A stretch of DNA of 64,000 nt from Campylobacter magnus (GCF_028649595.1 NZ_JAQSLK010000001.1:248001-312000), one strand, 5' to 3'. Shown: positions 38,570-49,128, numbered from the stretch's first letter. Numbers and translations are program-made. Notes: a model not told the origin generated them from the sequence alone.

Positions 38570-40121
38570 TTTGCTCGCCCTCTGCTCCGTATCGTTTGAA
38601 GTTTTCTACGAACATTTTAGCTAGTTTGCTTCTAGCTTCTTTATACTCACTAGCATTTGCCCAAGTGTTAATTGGGTTTAAAAGCTTGGTTTCTACGCCT
38701 TCAAGGGCTTTTGGGATAGCTAGATTAAACTCATCAAAGTTCTCAAACTCGCATTTTGTAATTGAGCCATCAAGTATAGCATTAACACAAGCCCTAGTGG
38801 CCTTTATACTCATGCGTTTGCCCACGCCATAAGCACCGCCACTCCAGCCAGTATTTACTAGATATACATGCACGCCGTGTTTGTCGATTTTCTCACCTAG
38901 AAGTTTAGCATACACAGTTGGGTGCATAGGCATAAATGGCTCGCCAAAACAAGCTGAAAAAGTTGCTTCTGGCTCTTTTACTCCACGCTCTGTGCCAGCT
39001 ACTTTTGCTGTGTAGCCGCTTAGAAAATAATACATTGCTTGTTCTTTGCTTAGCTTGCTAACTGGTGGCAATACACCAAAGGCATCTGCTGTTAAGAAAA
39101 TGATATTTTTTGGATGACCTGCTTTTAGGCTTTTTTCGTGGTTTTCTATGTGTTCGATCGGATAGCTTACGCGGGTATTTTCAGTCTTGCTAGCATCGTT
39201 ATAGTCTACTTTACCAGAGCCGTCAATTACTACATTTTCTAGCAAAGCATTTTTGCGAATTGCAGCGTAGATCTCAGGCTCGTTTTCTGCGCTTAGATTT
39301 ATACATTTTGCGTAGCAGCCACCCTCAAAGTTAAACACGCCTTCATCGTCCCAGCCGTGCTCATCATCGCCGATTAAGGCGCGGTGTGGGTCAGTTGAGA
39401 GTGTAGTTTTTCCTGTGCCACTAAGTCCAAAAAACAGCGCAGTATCGCCGTCTTTGCCTACATTTGCTGAGCAGTGCATAGGAAGCTTGTTTTCAAGTGG
39501 CAGCCAGTAGTTCATCATAGAAAAAATTCCTTTTTTCATTTCGCCACCATACCAAGTGCCACCTATCACGCCTACATTTTCTTCTATATTAAATATTACG
39601 AAAACTTCGCTATTTAGCCCATCTTTTTGCCACTCATCATTTACGCATTTACAAGCGTTGTAGACAGTAAAATCAGGCTTGAAGTTTTCTAGTTCGCTCT
39701 CGCTTGGGCGGATAAACATATTTTTTACAAAATGCGCTTGCCAAGCAACTTCTGTGATAAAGCGAACAGCTCTTCTTGAGCTTTGAGAGCTACCAGCATA
39801 AGCGTCTTGGACATAAATATCTTTACCACTTAATTGTGCTTTTGCTTTTTTTAGAAGTTTGTCAAAAAGTTCTTTTGAGATTGGAAGATTGATTTTACCC
39901 CAAGCGATGTATTTTTTGCTTGGGTCTTGGTCTACGAAATATTTATCTTTTGGGCTACGACCTGTAAAAATGCCAGTATCTACGCTAAAAGTGCCATTTT
40001 CAGTGACCGTGCCTTCATTATTTGCTTTTTCGTGTTCAAAAAGCTCATCATAGCTAAGATTATGAAAAACCTTGCCAACGCCGTCAAGTCCTAAGCTTGC
40101 CGTATCTTTCATTTTTCTCAC
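38544..40121 (-). CDS. pckA: Phosphoenolpyruvate carboxykinase (ATP)
   Basis: 525 residues. Phosphate-binding loop [18 protein letters not shown] near residue 240, metal-binding [21 protein letters not shown] after it, and [12 protein letters not shown] in the oxaloacetate site. It makes PEP from oxaloacetate, the entry to gluconeogenesis. A strong Shine-Dalgarno, AAGAGGTGAG, fits high expression. Confidence 0.96.
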   Translation of the reverse strand: MRKMKDTASLGLDGVGKVFHNLSYDELFEHEKANNEGTVTENGTFSVDTGIFTGRSPKDKYFVDQDPSKKYIAWGKINLPISKELFDKLLKKAKAQLSGKDIYVQDAYAGSSQSSRRAVRFITEVAWQAHFVKNMFIRPSESELENFKPDFTVYNACKCVNDEWQKDGLNSEVFVIFNIEENVGVIGGTWYGGEMKKGIFSMMNYWLPLENKLPMHCSANVGKDGDTALFFGLSGTGKTTLSTDPHRALIGDDEHGWDDEGVFNFEGGCYAKCINLSAENEPEIYAAIRKNALLENVVIDGSGKVDYNDASKTENTRVSYPIEHIENHEKSLKAGHPKNIIFLTADAFGVLPPVSKLSKEQAMYYFLSGYTAKVAGTERGVKEPEATFSACFGEPFMPMHPTVYAKLLGEKIDKHGVHVYLVNTGWSGGAYGVGKRMSIKATRACVNAILDGSITKCEFENFDEFNLAIPKALEGVETKLLNPINTWANASEYKEARSKLAKMFVENFKRYGAEGEQIAAAGPRS

Positions 40122-40191
40122 CTCTTTTTAAAATTTTTTTTGAAAGTGTAGTTAAATTTAAATGATTTTTAGCTTAAAAATTCGCAAAATT

Positions 40192-40800
40192 TTATTTTTT
40201 GCGAATTTTTTCTAAATCTTTTGCCACTAACTCGCTTGAAACCGCACCTAGATAATAAAGCGCCTCTTTACCGCCTCTCTCACCTAGATTGTCGCTTAAA
40301 AGCTCGTATTTACCGCCTTTTAGCACTACTTTAAAAGGCAGCGAGAGCGCACTATCATAGCCGATGTCAGCCAAAACTTGCGAGATTAAACGCTCGTTTT
40401 TCTCACCCTCGTTTGCGATGAAATAATAAGCATTAAAAGGCTTTATAAACTTTTCAATCACATCTTTATCGCTGATTTGCTCAAAGGTTATAAGCCCAAT
40501 TAGCATGAAATCATCGTGATTTAGCTGATAATCCATAAGATGTGGTGCTTCTGCTTTACAAGGCGCACAAAAAGTGCCAAAGATATCTAGCATAACGATT
40601 TTATCGCTACCCTTTAACACAAAGCCTGTGCTAGTTCGCACCAAGCTTATGCTTGCGCCACTTACGCTTTTTAGGCTGATTTCCTCTCCGTCTTTAAAAG
40701 GTGCGTACTCGCCAAGGTTGTAGCTTTCGCTCTCATTTTTATCACAGCCTAAAAACACTAGCGCAAAAGCGCAAAGCAGTACTAAAAGCAGTTTTTTCAT
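40192..40800 (-). CDS. TlpA-type thioredoxin-fold lipoprotein
   Basis: 202 residues. A lipobox VFLGC ends the signal peptide (Cys19), followed by Asp, which in E. coli favours inner-membrane retention. Within the thioredoxin fold the active site reads FGTFCAPCKAEAPH (CxxC) near residue 80. A cis-Pro segment may be LSLPFKVVL near 155. Such proteins reduce or oxidise disulfides in the periplasm, often for cytochrome c maturation. No cytochrome maturation gene is next to it. Confidence 0.85.
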   Translation of the reverse strand: MKKLLLVLLCAFALVFLGCDKNESESYNLGEYAPFKDGEEISLKSVSGASISLVRTSTGFVLKGSDKIVMLDIFGTFCAPCKAEAPHLMDYQLNHDDFMLIGLITFEQISDKDVIEKFIKPFNAYYFIANEGEKNERLISQVLADIGYDSALSLPFKVVLKGGKYELLSDNLGERGGKEALYYLGAVSSELVAKDLEKIRKK

Positions 40801-40875
40801 TTTTATCCTTTCTTAAAATTTAGAATTCCTAGGAATTCTTTCATTCTTTCTTAAAATCTAGAATTCCTAGGAATT

Positions 40876-41334
40876 CTAGATTCTCTTAAACTCAGCCAAA
40901 GCACGCTTAGCATCCATATTTGCTTGCTTTTCTTTTAGGGCTTCACGCTTATCATGTAGGTTTTTACCCTTTGCCAAAGCGATTTTTGCTTTTAGGCGGT
41001 TTTTTGAGTTTAAATACAGGCTAAGCACGACTAGCGTGTATCCATCGGTGCTTACAGAGCCTAAGAGCTTATCTATTTCTTTGCGGTGCATAAGCAGCTT
41101 TCTTGGTGCTTTTTCATCTGGGCGAAAGTGCGGATTTGTCGTATTTAATAGGCTTATATGACAGCCTAGCAAAAACAGCTCGCCTTTTATAATCCTCACA
41201 AAAGAATCTTTTAGATTGCCTCTGCCCATGCGTAGGCTTTTTATCTCAGAGCCTTTTAGCACCACGCCTGCTTCGTAGTCTTTGATGATAGTAAAGTCGT
41301 GATAGGCTTTTTTGTTTTGGACTAGAATTTTCAT
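40876..41334 (-). CDS. smpB: tmRNA-binding protein SmpB
   Basis: 152 residues, normal length. Conserved segments: [38 protein letters not shown], and [11 protein letters not shown] near the C-terminus. Works with tmRNA in ribosome rescue. The tmRNA gene itself was not seen in the window. Its start overlaps the ispE stop by four bases. Confidence 0.96.
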   Translation of the reverse strand: MKILVQNKKAYHDFTIIKDYEAGVVLKGSEIKSLRMGRGNLKDSFVRIIKGELFLLGCHISLLNTTNPHFRPDEKAPRKLLMHRKEIDKLLGSVSTDGYTLVVLSLYLNSKNRLKAKIALAKGKNLHDKREALKEKQANMDAKRALAEFKRI

Positions 41335-42101
41335 GCTATTACCTTAAACTTCGCTGAGCCAGACCCACTCAAAAACTCAGATTCTTTTATACTAAATCCT
41401 GCATAAATTGCTACAACAGGTGTTAGCAAATCATTTAGCTCAAAGTTTTCATAAGAGCTTAAAATCTCTTTGCTACTCATACTCTCAAGCCTTTTTGCTA
41501 GCTTTGTATCTTTGATAAAGCTTCCTTTTGCGTAGGCTTTATACACCTCAGGTGTGGAGCAAAAAATATTGCTTAGCACTATACCAAGGCGTGGCAAATC
41601 ATCATCAAAGCTCTCTACAATCTGCCCAAAGCCACGCACATTAGCTGAACTTGCCTTGCTAGCAAAAAAGCTCACATCAGAGCCGATTTTTGCTGAAATA
41701 CTCATCAAAAGCTCATCCTCAAAGCCTAAAATCTCTTGCATAAAAAGCAAAAAGCTAGCCACATCGCTGCTGCCCCCACCTAGTCCAGCACCACTTGGAA
41801 TGCCTTTTAGCAAATGTATTTGCTTATCGCTAAAAAACCTAGCTAAAGCCTCTTTAAATCCAGCATTTTCAAGCTCTTTGTAAGCTTTAAAAATCAAATT
41901 ATCAGCAATATCATTTGCATACATTAGCCCGCTAGCATCAATACGCTCTATTATGCTAAGTTCATCATAAAGTCCATGAAATCGCACAAAACGAGAGCTA
42001 AGCTCGTGGTAGCCGTCATTTGCTCCACCTTTTATACGATTTAATATTTTTAGAAAAATATTTAATTTTGCCGGTGCTTTAAAACTTGCGATTATATTCA
42101 T
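41331..42101 (-). CDS. ispE: 4-diphosphocytidyl-2-C-methyl-D-erythritol kinase
   Basis: 256 residues, GHMP kinase of the MEP isoprenoid pathway. Motifs: [12 protein letters not shown] at the N-terminus and the glycine-rich ATP loop [19 protein letters not shown] near residue 100. It is joined by four-base overlaps to smpB downstream and csrA upstream. Confidence 0.95.
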   Translation of the reverse strand: MNIIASFKAPAKLNIFLKILNRIKGGANDGYHELSSRFVRFHGLYDELSIIERIDASGLMYANDIADNLIFKAYKELENAGFKEALARFFSDKQIHLLKGIPSGAGLGGGSSDVASFLLFMQEILGFEDELLMSISAKIGSDVSFFASKASSANVRGFGQIVESFDDDLPRLGIVLSNIFCSTPEVYKAYAKGSFIKDTKLAKRLESMSSKEILSSYENFELNDLLTPVVAIYAGFSIKESEFLSGSGSAKFKVIA

Positions 42102-42331
42102 TTTGACTCTGTTAGTTTTTTTATCATTTTTTTGATTATATTTGTGTTTTGGTGTGTGGCTTGTTCGTTTGATACCTTTATATCTTTTGTCAGCTCTGAG
42201 CGCAAAATTCGCACAAAACTAGGCGCAGATATGCCTATTTTAACATTTGCGCCATCTATTTCTAGTATGGTTACTTCTATATTTTCGTTAATTCTAATGC
42301 TTTGCTCTTTTTTTCTAGTTAAAATTAGCAT
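42098..42331 (-). CDS. csrA: Carbon storage regulator CsrA
   Basis: 77 residues. MLILTRKKEQSIRINENIEVTIL is the canonical start, and VRILRSEL is part of the RNA-binding surface. It binds GGA motifs in mRNA leaders; in Campylobacter it controls flagellin and stress genes. It overlaps ispE by four bases and truB by 17. Confidence 0.96.
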   Translation of the reverse strand: MLILTRKKEQSIRINENIEVTILEIDGANVKIGISAPSFVRILRSELTKDIKVSNEQATHQNTNIIKKMIKKLTESK

Positions 42332-43145
42332 TTTTTATACCATTTAGTTTATATGTTACTTGCCCGTTTAAAATCTCTATTATACTAAAAAATTTTTCAA
42401 ATTTGATGAAATATTCGCCATTTTCTTTAATCTTAAAATCATCTACGCAAAGTTTTTTGCCAAGTTCAATATCACTTTGGCTTTTTTCATACCAGTTTTG
42501 CGCTATTTTTAGGTGTTTTAAAGGATCTAAGGCTTTTTCATTTTCATAAAAAAACTCTCCTTCGCTCTTTCGCTCCAAAGCACTCAAAGTCGCATTTATA
42601 CCAAGTTTTTTGGCTAATAGCTCAGCCCAGCTTCTAGCATAAGAGCCTTTACTAAGTTCAAGTCGCACTAGCAAAAAAGGATGAGTATAGTGTAAAATCT
42701 CCGCACTAAAAACCTCCATTTGTTCAGCTTTTAGCTCAAAATCCACGCCACGCCTTGCTAGTTCATAGGCTCGCACGCCACCAACATGCTTTGCGCTGTA
42801 TTTTGGCGGAGTGTAATCTAGAATTCCTTGTAGATTTTCTACATTTTTACTTAGAATTTCTAGCTCAAAAGGCTTTATAATATCAACTTTACTTATATTT
42901 TCATTATCCCCACTAGGACTAAAAGCCCCTAGCCAAATACAAGCCTCATAAACCTTAGGTTCCACCTCTAAATACTGAAATAGCCTTGTATAGCTGCCAA
43001 AAGCTACTAGCAAAACCCCACTAGCAAAGGGATCAAGCGTGCCTGAAAATCCGGCTTTTTTAACGCCGTATTTGCGCTTTAAGCGAGCTAAGAAATGATT
43101 GCTAGAAATGCCTGAGGGTTTTTTTGCTGCAAATAATTTATCTAT
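42315..43145 (-). CDS. truB: tRNA pseudouridine-55 synthase TruB without a canonical start codon
   Basis: 276 residues if translated from ATA at 43145-43143. The N-terminal part KLFAAKKPSGISSNHF, and the catalytic Asp in AGFSGTLDPFASGVLL, are in the frame upstream of any ATG, GTG or TTG. The first canonical codon (a TTG near 43020) comes after the Asp. Just before ATA there is AAAGGATGAAAA, a good Shine-Dalgarno at normal distance. The ATG at 43150-43152 is out of frame by one base: one A fewer in the five-A run would give MKIDKLFAAKK. Either ATA is used, or the gene carries a frameshift (real or sequencing). Confidence 0.9.
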   Translation of the reverse strand: MDKLFAAKKPSGISSNHFLARLKRKYGVKKAGFSGTLDPFASGVLLVAFGSYTRLFQYLEVEPKVYEACIWLGAFSPSGDNENISKVDIIKPFELEILSKNVENLQGILDYTPPKYSAKHVGGVRAYELARRGVDFELKAEQMEVFSAEILHYTHPFLLVRLELSKGSYARSWAELLAKKLGINATLSALERKSEGEFFYENEKALDPLKHLKIAQNWYEKSQSDIELGKKLCVDDFKIKENGEYFIKFEKFFSIIEILNGQVTYKLNGIKNANFN

Positions 43146-43327
43146 TTTTCATCCTTTATTTTAAATTCAGCTGCGAAAACTAGAATTCCTAAAACTGGAA
43201 TTCCTTAAACTAGAATTCCTTAAACTAGAATTCCCAAGCTGCTGTCACAAAGTCCAAAGGACAGCGCAAATCTAGAATTCCTAAAGCTAAAATCTAGAAT
43301 TCCCTAGAGAAAGTTCTAGAATTCCCC
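43146..43327. repeat. Palindrome half-site array behind the helicase gene
   Basis: TAGAATTCC halves recur at about 43182-43215 and 43271-43322. AAAGGACAGCGCAAATCTAG, shared with the element at 35379, lies at about 43255. No gene seen. Confidence 0.75.
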
Positions 43328-45379
43328 CTAGACCTTTTCTACAAAGCCTGACATTATTTCCTTTACATTTCCGCCAAAGTTTATTTTTAGCTTAAAATCG
43401 CTTTTTATCTGCGTTACTTCTAGCACCCTGCCGATGCCAAAAATTTTATGCTTGATTAGATCGCCTCTGCGAAACTCTTTTGTGCTCTCTATGCGAAGTT
43501 TACCGCTTATTAGCCCAGCTTCGCTTAAAAAGCGTGAACGCTCTAAGTTTGATTTTTTACCTCTGTAAATGCGAAAGTTTGAGCTACTTAGCACCAGATC
43601 GCTTTTAGCTCTAGTGATTGCCACATAGCCTAGGCGGCGTTCTTCTTCTATGTCGCACTCATCGCTAATAAGTGGGAAAAATCCCTCTTCAAGCCCTATT
43701 ATAAAAACATGTTCAAACTCTAATCCCTTGCTAGCATGCACACTCATAATGCTAATAGCATCCTCGCTTATGCGGTCTTGGTCGCTTTGAAGTGTGATGT
43801 CGTTTAAAAACTCTTCTAAGCTAAAATCAGGATTATTTTCTATTTTTTGGTTAATTGAGCCATAAAACTCATCAATGTTTAGCAGTCTATCATCGCCCTC
43901 TGGGCTTTGTTTGTAAAACTCTTTTAAGCCAAATTTATTTTCTAGTTCAAAAACAAGGTCTTTTGGCTCTACCTCTCTAAGCTCAGCTATATCACGTGCA
44001 AGCTCATTTAGCGCAGTAAAGACCTTTTTGCCAAGCAGCCCCTCATCCATGCGCAAAATCGCCTCATAAAGCGAGATTTTATTATTAAAAGCAAACTCGC
44101 TAAGCTTGTTAAATCCTACCTTGCCAAGCCCACGCTTAGGGCGGTTTATAATTCGCTCTAAGCTAAAATCATCATGCGGATTTAAAATTAAACGCAAATA
44201 GCTTATGATATCTTTTATCTCAGCTCTTTCGTAGAATTTTATTCCACCTACGATTTTATAAGGCACACCGTTTGCGATAAGTCCTTCTTCAAGCGCGCGG
44301 CTAAGGGCGTTTATGCGGTATAAAATCGCTATTTGCGTAGGGTGTTCTCCATCATTTATAAGCTTTGCTATGCGAGCTGAGATTATCTTTGCTTCGCTTT
44401 CTTCGTCGCTGTTTTGTAGGATTTCTATATCTTTATTATCTTTTTTTGTGCTTATTAGCTTTTTGCCTAGGCGGTTGCGGTTGTGGTCTATTAGCTCGTT
44501 TGCGGCATTTAGGATATTTGAGCTTGAGCGGTAGTTTTCTTCTAGACGCACTACCTTTACAGAGCTAAACTGGTCTTTGAAGTTTAGTATATTTTCTATT
44601 TTTGCGCCTCTCCAGCCATAGATGCTTTGGTCATCATCGCCTACTACTACTACATTTTCATGCGCCGCACAAAGTTTGCGAAGTAGTTTGTATTGAAGTT
44701 CGTTTGTGTCTTGATACTCATCTATTGTTATGTATTTGTAGCGGTTTGAGATTTGATTGCATAGACTAGGGTTTGAGTCTAGAATTCTATATGTTAAGCA
44801 AAGCAAATCATCAAAATCAACTAGATTATTTGCTACTAAATACTCTTCGTAGCTTTTGTAGGCTTTGGCGATTTTTTCGTAGTTTGCCCTGCCACCGATA
44901 AAAGCTGGTATGACAGAGCTAGAAATAATCTCTTCTGGGCTTAAAAGCATATTTTTATAGCGCGAGATTTCATTACTAACGATATTTGTAGCAATGCTAC
45001 CTTCAAACTCTTTTATGATTTTTTTCTTATCGTCGATATCGATTATGACAAAGTTATTTGCCCTATTTAACTCTCTCATATATAGCTTTAAAAACAGCAG
45101 TCCAAACTTGTGAAAAGTACAAAGCAAAGGATTTGCTGATGGCTGCGAACTTCTAATTAGATTTAAAGCCCTTAGCTTCATCTCAGTAGCAGCTTTGTTT
45201 GTAAAAGTAAGCGTTAGCGTATTTAGTGGGTCTATACCAACCTCGCCGATAAGATAAGCAAGGCGAGTTGTGATAGTAAGCGTCTTGCCAGACCCTGCGC
45301 CTGCTAGGATCAGCATTGCGCCATCTATGTGCCTAGCAGCCTCACGCTGGGCGTCATTTAAGCTAGATAATATATCCAT
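43328..45379 (-). CDS. UvrD/Rep-family DNA helicase
   Basis: 683 residues, superfamily 1A. N-terminal SLNDAQREAARHIDGAMLILAGAGSGKTLT (Q motif and Walker A), TLTFTNKAATEMK, IDEYQDTNELQYKLL (Walker B), VGDDDQSIYGWRGA, VVRLEENYRSS, and SVHASKGLEFEHVFIIGLEEG plus VAITRAKSDL near the end. Typical of Rep, UvrD or PcrA; sequence alone does not say which. A half palindrome in frame encodes RILDS near residue 200. It starts three bases after the upstream gene's stop. Confidence 0.93.
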   Translation of the reverse strand: MDILSSLNDAQREAARHIDGAMLILAGAGSGKTLTITTRLAYLIGEVGIDPLNTLTLTFTNKAATEMKLRALNLIRSSQPSANPLLCTFHKFGLLFLKLYMRELNRANNFVIIDIDDKKKIIKEFEGSIATNIVSNEISRYKNMLLSPEEIISSSVIPAFIGGRANYEKIAKAYKSYEEYLVANNLVDFDDLLCLTYRILDSNPSLCNQISNRYKYITIDEYQDTNELQYKLLRKLCAAHENVVVVGDDDQSIYGWRGAKIENILNFKDQFSSVKVVRLEENYRSSSNILNAANELIDHNRNRLGKKLISTKKDNKDIEILQNSDEESEAKIISARIAKLINDGEHPTQIAILYRINALSRALEEGLIANGVPYKIVGGIKFYERAEIKDIISYLRLILNPHDDFSLERIINRPKRGLGKVGFNKLSEFAFNNKISLYEAILRMDEGLLGKKVFTALNELARDIAELREVEPKDLVFELENKFGLKEFYKQSPEGDDRLLNIDEFYGSINQKIENNPDFSLEEFLNDITLQSDQDRISEDAISIMSVHASKGLEFEHVFIIGLEEGFFPLISDECDIEEERRLGYVAITRAKSDLVLSSSNFRIYRGKKSNLERSRFLSEAGLISGKLRIESTKEFRRGDLIKHKIFGIGRVLEVTQIKSDFKLKINFGGNVKEIMSGFVEKV

Positions 45380-45382
45380 TTT

Positions 45383-45808
45383 CTACTTCTTAAAAAAATC
45401 TTTATTTTTTGGGTTTGCTTTGAAAATATTTTTGCTTTTTTCAGTCTCGCTGGGCTCTTCTGGCAAGGCAAAACTCACAAAAAACACAGCATTCCCAGAG
45501 CTTATTCGCATGATAGCACAAAGCGGGATTAGCACCATGCTCTCAAAATCATTTTCGCCAAAAGCAGCGTGAAAATGCAGCCCACTCTCACTTACATAAG
45601 CAGAACTAAGCGTATAACCCTCAAGCCCAAAAAGCACGGCATTTTTCTCAGGCAAAAGTCCCTTTGGCAAGGCTGGTTTAAACTCTATTTGCTCCACATC
45701 TGCTAGGATATCAAACTTTTGATTTTTAGCAATTAGCAAATGCAAAACTTCTTTTGCGTGCTTTTTCATTAAAGCATTAAAATCACCACTGGCTAAGAAC
45801 TTTTGCAT
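45383..45808 (-). CDS. SspB-like protein (possible ClpXP adaptor)
   Basis: 141 residues. The central part recalls SspB: a helix (VLHLLIAKNQKFDILADV), LPKGLLP, then GLHFHAAFGENDFESMVLIPLCAIMRISSGNAVFFVSF, comparable to the SspB core where a strand is followed by VPLAAVLAIYARENG and GMFF. A linker and a basic tail with KDFFKK follow; E. coli SspB also ends in a short tail that docks on ClpX. The homology is by eye only. Confidence 0.5.
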   Translation of the reverse strand: MQKFLASGDFNALMKKHAKEVLHLLIAKNQKFDILADVEQIEFKPALPKGLLPEKNAVLFGLEGYTLSSAYVSESGLHFHAAFGENDFESMVLIPLCAIMRISSGNAVFFVSFALPEEPSETEKSKNIFKANPKNKDFFKK

Positions 45809-45825
45809 TTTTTCTCCTTTTAATA

Positions 45826-45955
45826 TTTAGGAATTCTAGAATTCCATCTAGAATTCCCTAGAAAATTCTAGAATTCCATAGAAAATTCTAGAATTCCTTA
45901 CAAAATTCTAAAATTCCATCTAGAATTCCCTAGAAAATTCTAGAATTCCCTATAA
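45826..45955. repeat. Periodic array of GAATTCCNTAGAAAATTCTA units
   Basis: Five to six TCTAGAATTCC motifs spaced by AGAAAAT or CATAGAAAAT between the SspB-like gene and pepF. No gene seen. Confidence 0.8.
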
Positions 45956-47665
45956 ACTCTCAAACTCATCAACTAGCTTTTTAACCTCATTTATACCGAT
46001 TTGCCAAAACTCGCTACTTTCAATATCAAAGCCAAACATAGCCACCATTTCTTTTGGGCTTTTGCTGCCACCAAGGCTTAGAAACTGCGTATAAATCTCT
46101 ACAAAATTCTCGCATTTGCCACTTTTATAAAGTCCAAAAATCGCCAAAACCAAAAGCTGAGCGTAGCTATAAGCATAGCAATAAAACGGCGTATGAATAA
46201 AATGCGGTATATAACTCCACCAAAGCTCGTAATAATCATTTAGCTTTAAGCTATCGCCAAACATTTTTTCGCTCTCATTCATCCAAAGTTTGCTTATACT
46301 ATCGCAGCTTAGCTCATCAGGTTCAGCATGTACAGCACGCTCAAAGGTAGTAAAGTTAATCTGTCTAAAGAGCGTAGCAAAAATATCTTCTATTTTAGCA
46401 CCTAAAATCGCACGCTTTTCTTCATTAGAGCTAGCTGCATTTTTAATGCATTCAAAAACTAGCATTTCACAAAAAACCGATGCTGTCTCAGCCATCGTTA
46501 GTGGCGTGTGAGAGCCAAAATATCCAGCCTTATAGCTTAAAAACTGATGTATAGCATGACCAAACTCATGGGCTAGCGTGTAGACATCACGGCGTTTGTT
46601 TGTGAAATTTAGCAGCACAAAAGGATGTGTATCAGCAGAGGCACTATGACTAAAAGCCCCGCCCATTTTAAAATCAGCTGGCATAGCATCGCACCAGCCG
46701 TTATTTAGCCCAGTCTCAGCGATAGTAGCAAACTGCGGGTTAAAGTCTCTAAACGCAGCAAGCACAAGCTCTTTTGCCTCATCAAAGCTAAACTCGCCAT
46801 CATCACTGCCAAGTGGCGCATAGCGGTCATAATCATACAGCTCTGAATATCCTAGAATTTCACGCTTTTTAGCATAGTAGCGGTGACTTAGCTCAAAGTT
46901 ACTCTCACAAGCTTTAATTAGCGCATCCACGCTTTCTTTACTTACAGCATTGCTTATGTGTCTAGGACTCTCAGCACTCTCATAGCCACGAAGCTCGCAG
47001 TCATTTTTAAGATCAGTTTTTATGATATTAAAAATAAAACTTAGCAAATGCGAGTTTGCCTTTAGCCCTTCGCTTAGGCTAAGGGCTGCTGCTTTTCGCA
47101 CTAGGCGGTCTTTATCACTTAGTTTTGAAAGTAGCTCTTCCTCTCCGATTTTTTCGCCCTTAAAATCAAACTTAATGCGTGCCATACTCTCATCAAATAG
47201 CCTAGAAAATGCGCTTGCTCCAGTATTTGCTGTGCGAAGTAGCACACGCTCTTCTGCTAGGCTTAGTTCGTATTTTTTACTCTCTATGCTACGCTCTAAA
47301 AAATATCTATACTGCTCACAATGCTCACAAAAGCTCTCTTGCTTTTGCCTTGGCAAAGCATTAAACTCAAGCATAAAAAATAGCAGTTTTTCATCTATTT
47401 TGGTATAAAACTCTTCAAACTTTGCTTGCAGGGCACCTTTTCTAGTATCTTTAGCAAAGCTTAAATGCGCCCAGCTCATCGCCTTTGAAGCACGCTCACT
47501 TATACTCTCATACTTTCTAAGAGCTTCTTCAAAATCATTATCGCTTAGAGCAAAAAGGTTATTTTTATACTCTTTTTCAAACCCCTCTGCCTCAGCTAAT
47601 AAATTCACACAAAACTCGCTAGCTTGGCTTTCATTTTCAAAAAACTCAGTTAAATTCCATGTCAT
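45950..47665 (-). CDS. pepF: Oligoendopeptidase F (M3 metallopeptidase)
   Basis: 571 residues. The zinc-binding HExxH motif is in TLAHEFGHAIHQFLSYKAGYF near residue 355, followed by the third ligand in MAETASVFCEM. Lengths and motifs match clostridial/campylobacterial PepF. It cuts short peptides in the cytoplasm. It lies three bases before the stop of sstT on the same strand, so the two may share a transcript: a peptidase and an amino-acid importer in an organism that lives on amino acids. Confidence 0.93.
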   Translation of the reverse strand: MTWNLTEFFENESQASEFCVNLLAEAEGFEKEYKNNLFALSDNDFEEALRKYESISERASKAMSWAHLSFAKDTRKGALQAKFEEFYTKIDEKLLFFMLEFNALPRQKQESFCEHCEQYRYFLERSIESKKYELSLAEERVLLRTANTGASAFSRLFDESMARIKFDFKGEKIGEEELLSKLSDKDRLVRKAAALSLSEGLKANSHLLSFIFNIIKTDLKNDCELRGYESAESPRHISNAVSKESVDALIKACESNFELSHRYYAKKREILGYSELYDYDRYAPLGSDDGEFSFDEAKELVLAAFRDFNPQFATIAETGLNNGWCDAMPADFKMGGAFSHSASADTHPFVLLNFTNKRRDVYTLAHEFGHAIHQFLSYKAGYFGSHTPLTMAETASVFCEMLVFECIKNAASSNEEKRAILGAKIEDIFATLFRQINFTTFERAVHAEPDELSCDSISKLWMNESEKMFGDSLKLNDYYELWWSYIPHFIHTPFYCYAYSYAQLLVLAIFGLYKSGKCENFVEIYTQFLSLGGSKSPKEMVAMFGFDIESSEFWQIGINEVKKLVDEFESL

Positions 47666-47668
47666 TTT

Positions 47669-48901
47669 CTAATCCTTTTTAATACTTTCATTTACAGCAG
47701 CTGTAAATAACACATCAGTAGAGCTATTTAGCGCGGTCTCAAAGCTATCTTGTATAACGCCGATGATATAGCCTATAGCCACCACTTGCATAGCAATGTC
47801 ATTTGAGATACCAAAAAGCGAACAAGCAAGTGGAATAAGCATAAGCGAACCTCCAGCAATGCCACTAGCCCCACAAGCTGCAATTGCAGATACAAAGCAA
47901 AGCAAAAGCGCAGTACCAAAATCTACGCTAATGCCAAGAGTATGAACAGCAGCTAGTGAGAGCACTGCTATTGTGATAGCAGCTCCAGCCATATTCACAG
48001 TAGCACCAAGCGGTATGCTAACAGAATATAGCTTTTCATCTATATTAAGTTTTTTAGCAAGAGCGATATTTACAGGGATATTCGCAGCCGATGAGCGAGT
48101 AAAAAATGCTGTAATTGCGCTATTTTTGATACAAGAAAAAATCAGCGGATAAGGATTTTTCTTTATCATCACAAAGACAATAACCGCATTTACCACAAAA
48201 GCGACAAAAAGCATAGAAAGTACAAGCACTAAAATCAGCTTCAAATACCCGCCAAGAGTCTCAAAACCAGTCTGCGCCACGCTAGTAGCAACAAGACCGC
48301 AGATACCAAACGGAGCTAGGCGGATGACTAAATAAACTACTTTATTTATAGCCTCAGCAAGGTCTACTAGGACTGCTTTTGAGCTATTTGATGCGTGACG
48401 AAGTGCTATGCCAAGTCCCACTGCCCAAACTATAAGAGCGATGAAATTACCAGTAGCAAGAGCATTTACTGGGTTATCTACGGCTTTTTTGGCTAGATTT
48501 ATTAGCACAGCCCCCACGCTAGCTGGCGCACTAGCGTTTGTTGCGGCGCCCTCAAGCACCAAGCTAGTAGGAAAAGCAAAACTAGCAAGAACCGCGCAAA
48601 CACTTGCTAGCAAGGTGCCAACGATATATAAAACAATGATTTTTTTAAGCCCAGTAGAACTAGTAGAAGTAAAGTGCTTTGTAGCAATAGACTCACAAAT
48701 CAGCACAAAAACCATAATAGGCGCAATAGCCTTTAAAGCTCCAACAAACAAGCTACCAAGCAGCTCTAAAATCACAGCAATGCTATCTATATGATAAAGA
48801 TATAAAAAATACCCAAGCACTGCGCCTATAAGCACGCCTATAGCAATCTGGGCTACCAAGCTTCCATCGCCACTGCGAGATATCGCATTTGAGATTTTCA
48901 T
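47669..48901 (-). CDS. sstT: Sodium/serine (threonine) symporter SstT
   Basis: 410 residues, dicarboxylate/amino acid:cation symporter family, about eight membrane helices plus hairpins. The SstT-type features: [21 protein letters not shown] (serine-rich hairpin region) and [16 protein letters not shown]. Serine is a main carbon source of Campylobacter. A good promoter is visible upstream. Confidence 0.93.
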   Translation of the reverse strand: MKISNAISRSGDGSLVAQIAIGVLIGAVLGYFLYLYHIDSIAVILELLGSLFVGALKAIAPIMVFVLICESIATKHFTSTSSTGLKKIIVLYIVGTLLASVCAVLASFAFPTSLVLEGAATNASAPASVGAVLINLAKKAVDNPVNALATGNFIALIVWAVGLGIALRHASNSSKAVLVDLAEAINKVVYLVIRLAPFGICGLVATSVAQTGFETLGGYLKLILVLVLSMLFVAFVVNAVIVFVMIKKNPYPLIFSCIKNSAITAFFTRSSAANIPVNIALAKKLNIDEKLYSVSIPLGATVNMAGAAITIAVLSLAAVHTLGISVDFGTALLLCFVSAIAACGASGIAGGSLMLIPLACSLFGISNDIAMQVVAIGYIIGVIQDSFETALNSSTDVLFTAAVNESIKKD

Positions 48902-48933
48902 CTAGGATCCTTAAAATAAAAAAAAATTAGCAG

Positions 48934-48939
48934 ATTATA
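48934..48939 (-). promoter_or_regulatory. Extended -10 of the sstT promoter
   Basis: Minus-strand TTTTTGCTATAATCTGC, with TATAAT at 48934-48939; an AAGGAT ribosome-binding site follows just before the start. Confidence 0.6.
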
Positions 48940-49011
48940 GCAAAAAGGGCTAAAAGTAACTTTAAATGAAATCTTAATAATAAATATGCTCTAGAATATC
49001 GCTAAATGCCG

Positions 49012-49115
49012 GAATTCTAGAATTCCCAAGAAAAACCCTAGAATTCCTAAAATAAATTCTAGAATTCCCAAGATAAATTCTAGAATTCCTAGGCAAATTC
49101 ACTTAGGAATTCTAG
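49012..49115. repeat. 21-bp periodic palindrome array before the oxygenase end
   Basis: TCTAGAATTCC motifs near 49036-49090 with TAAAATAAAT-type spacers, the same arrangement as at 5369. No gene seen. Confidence 0.75.
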
Positions 49116-49128
49116 AATTTAAAAAACT

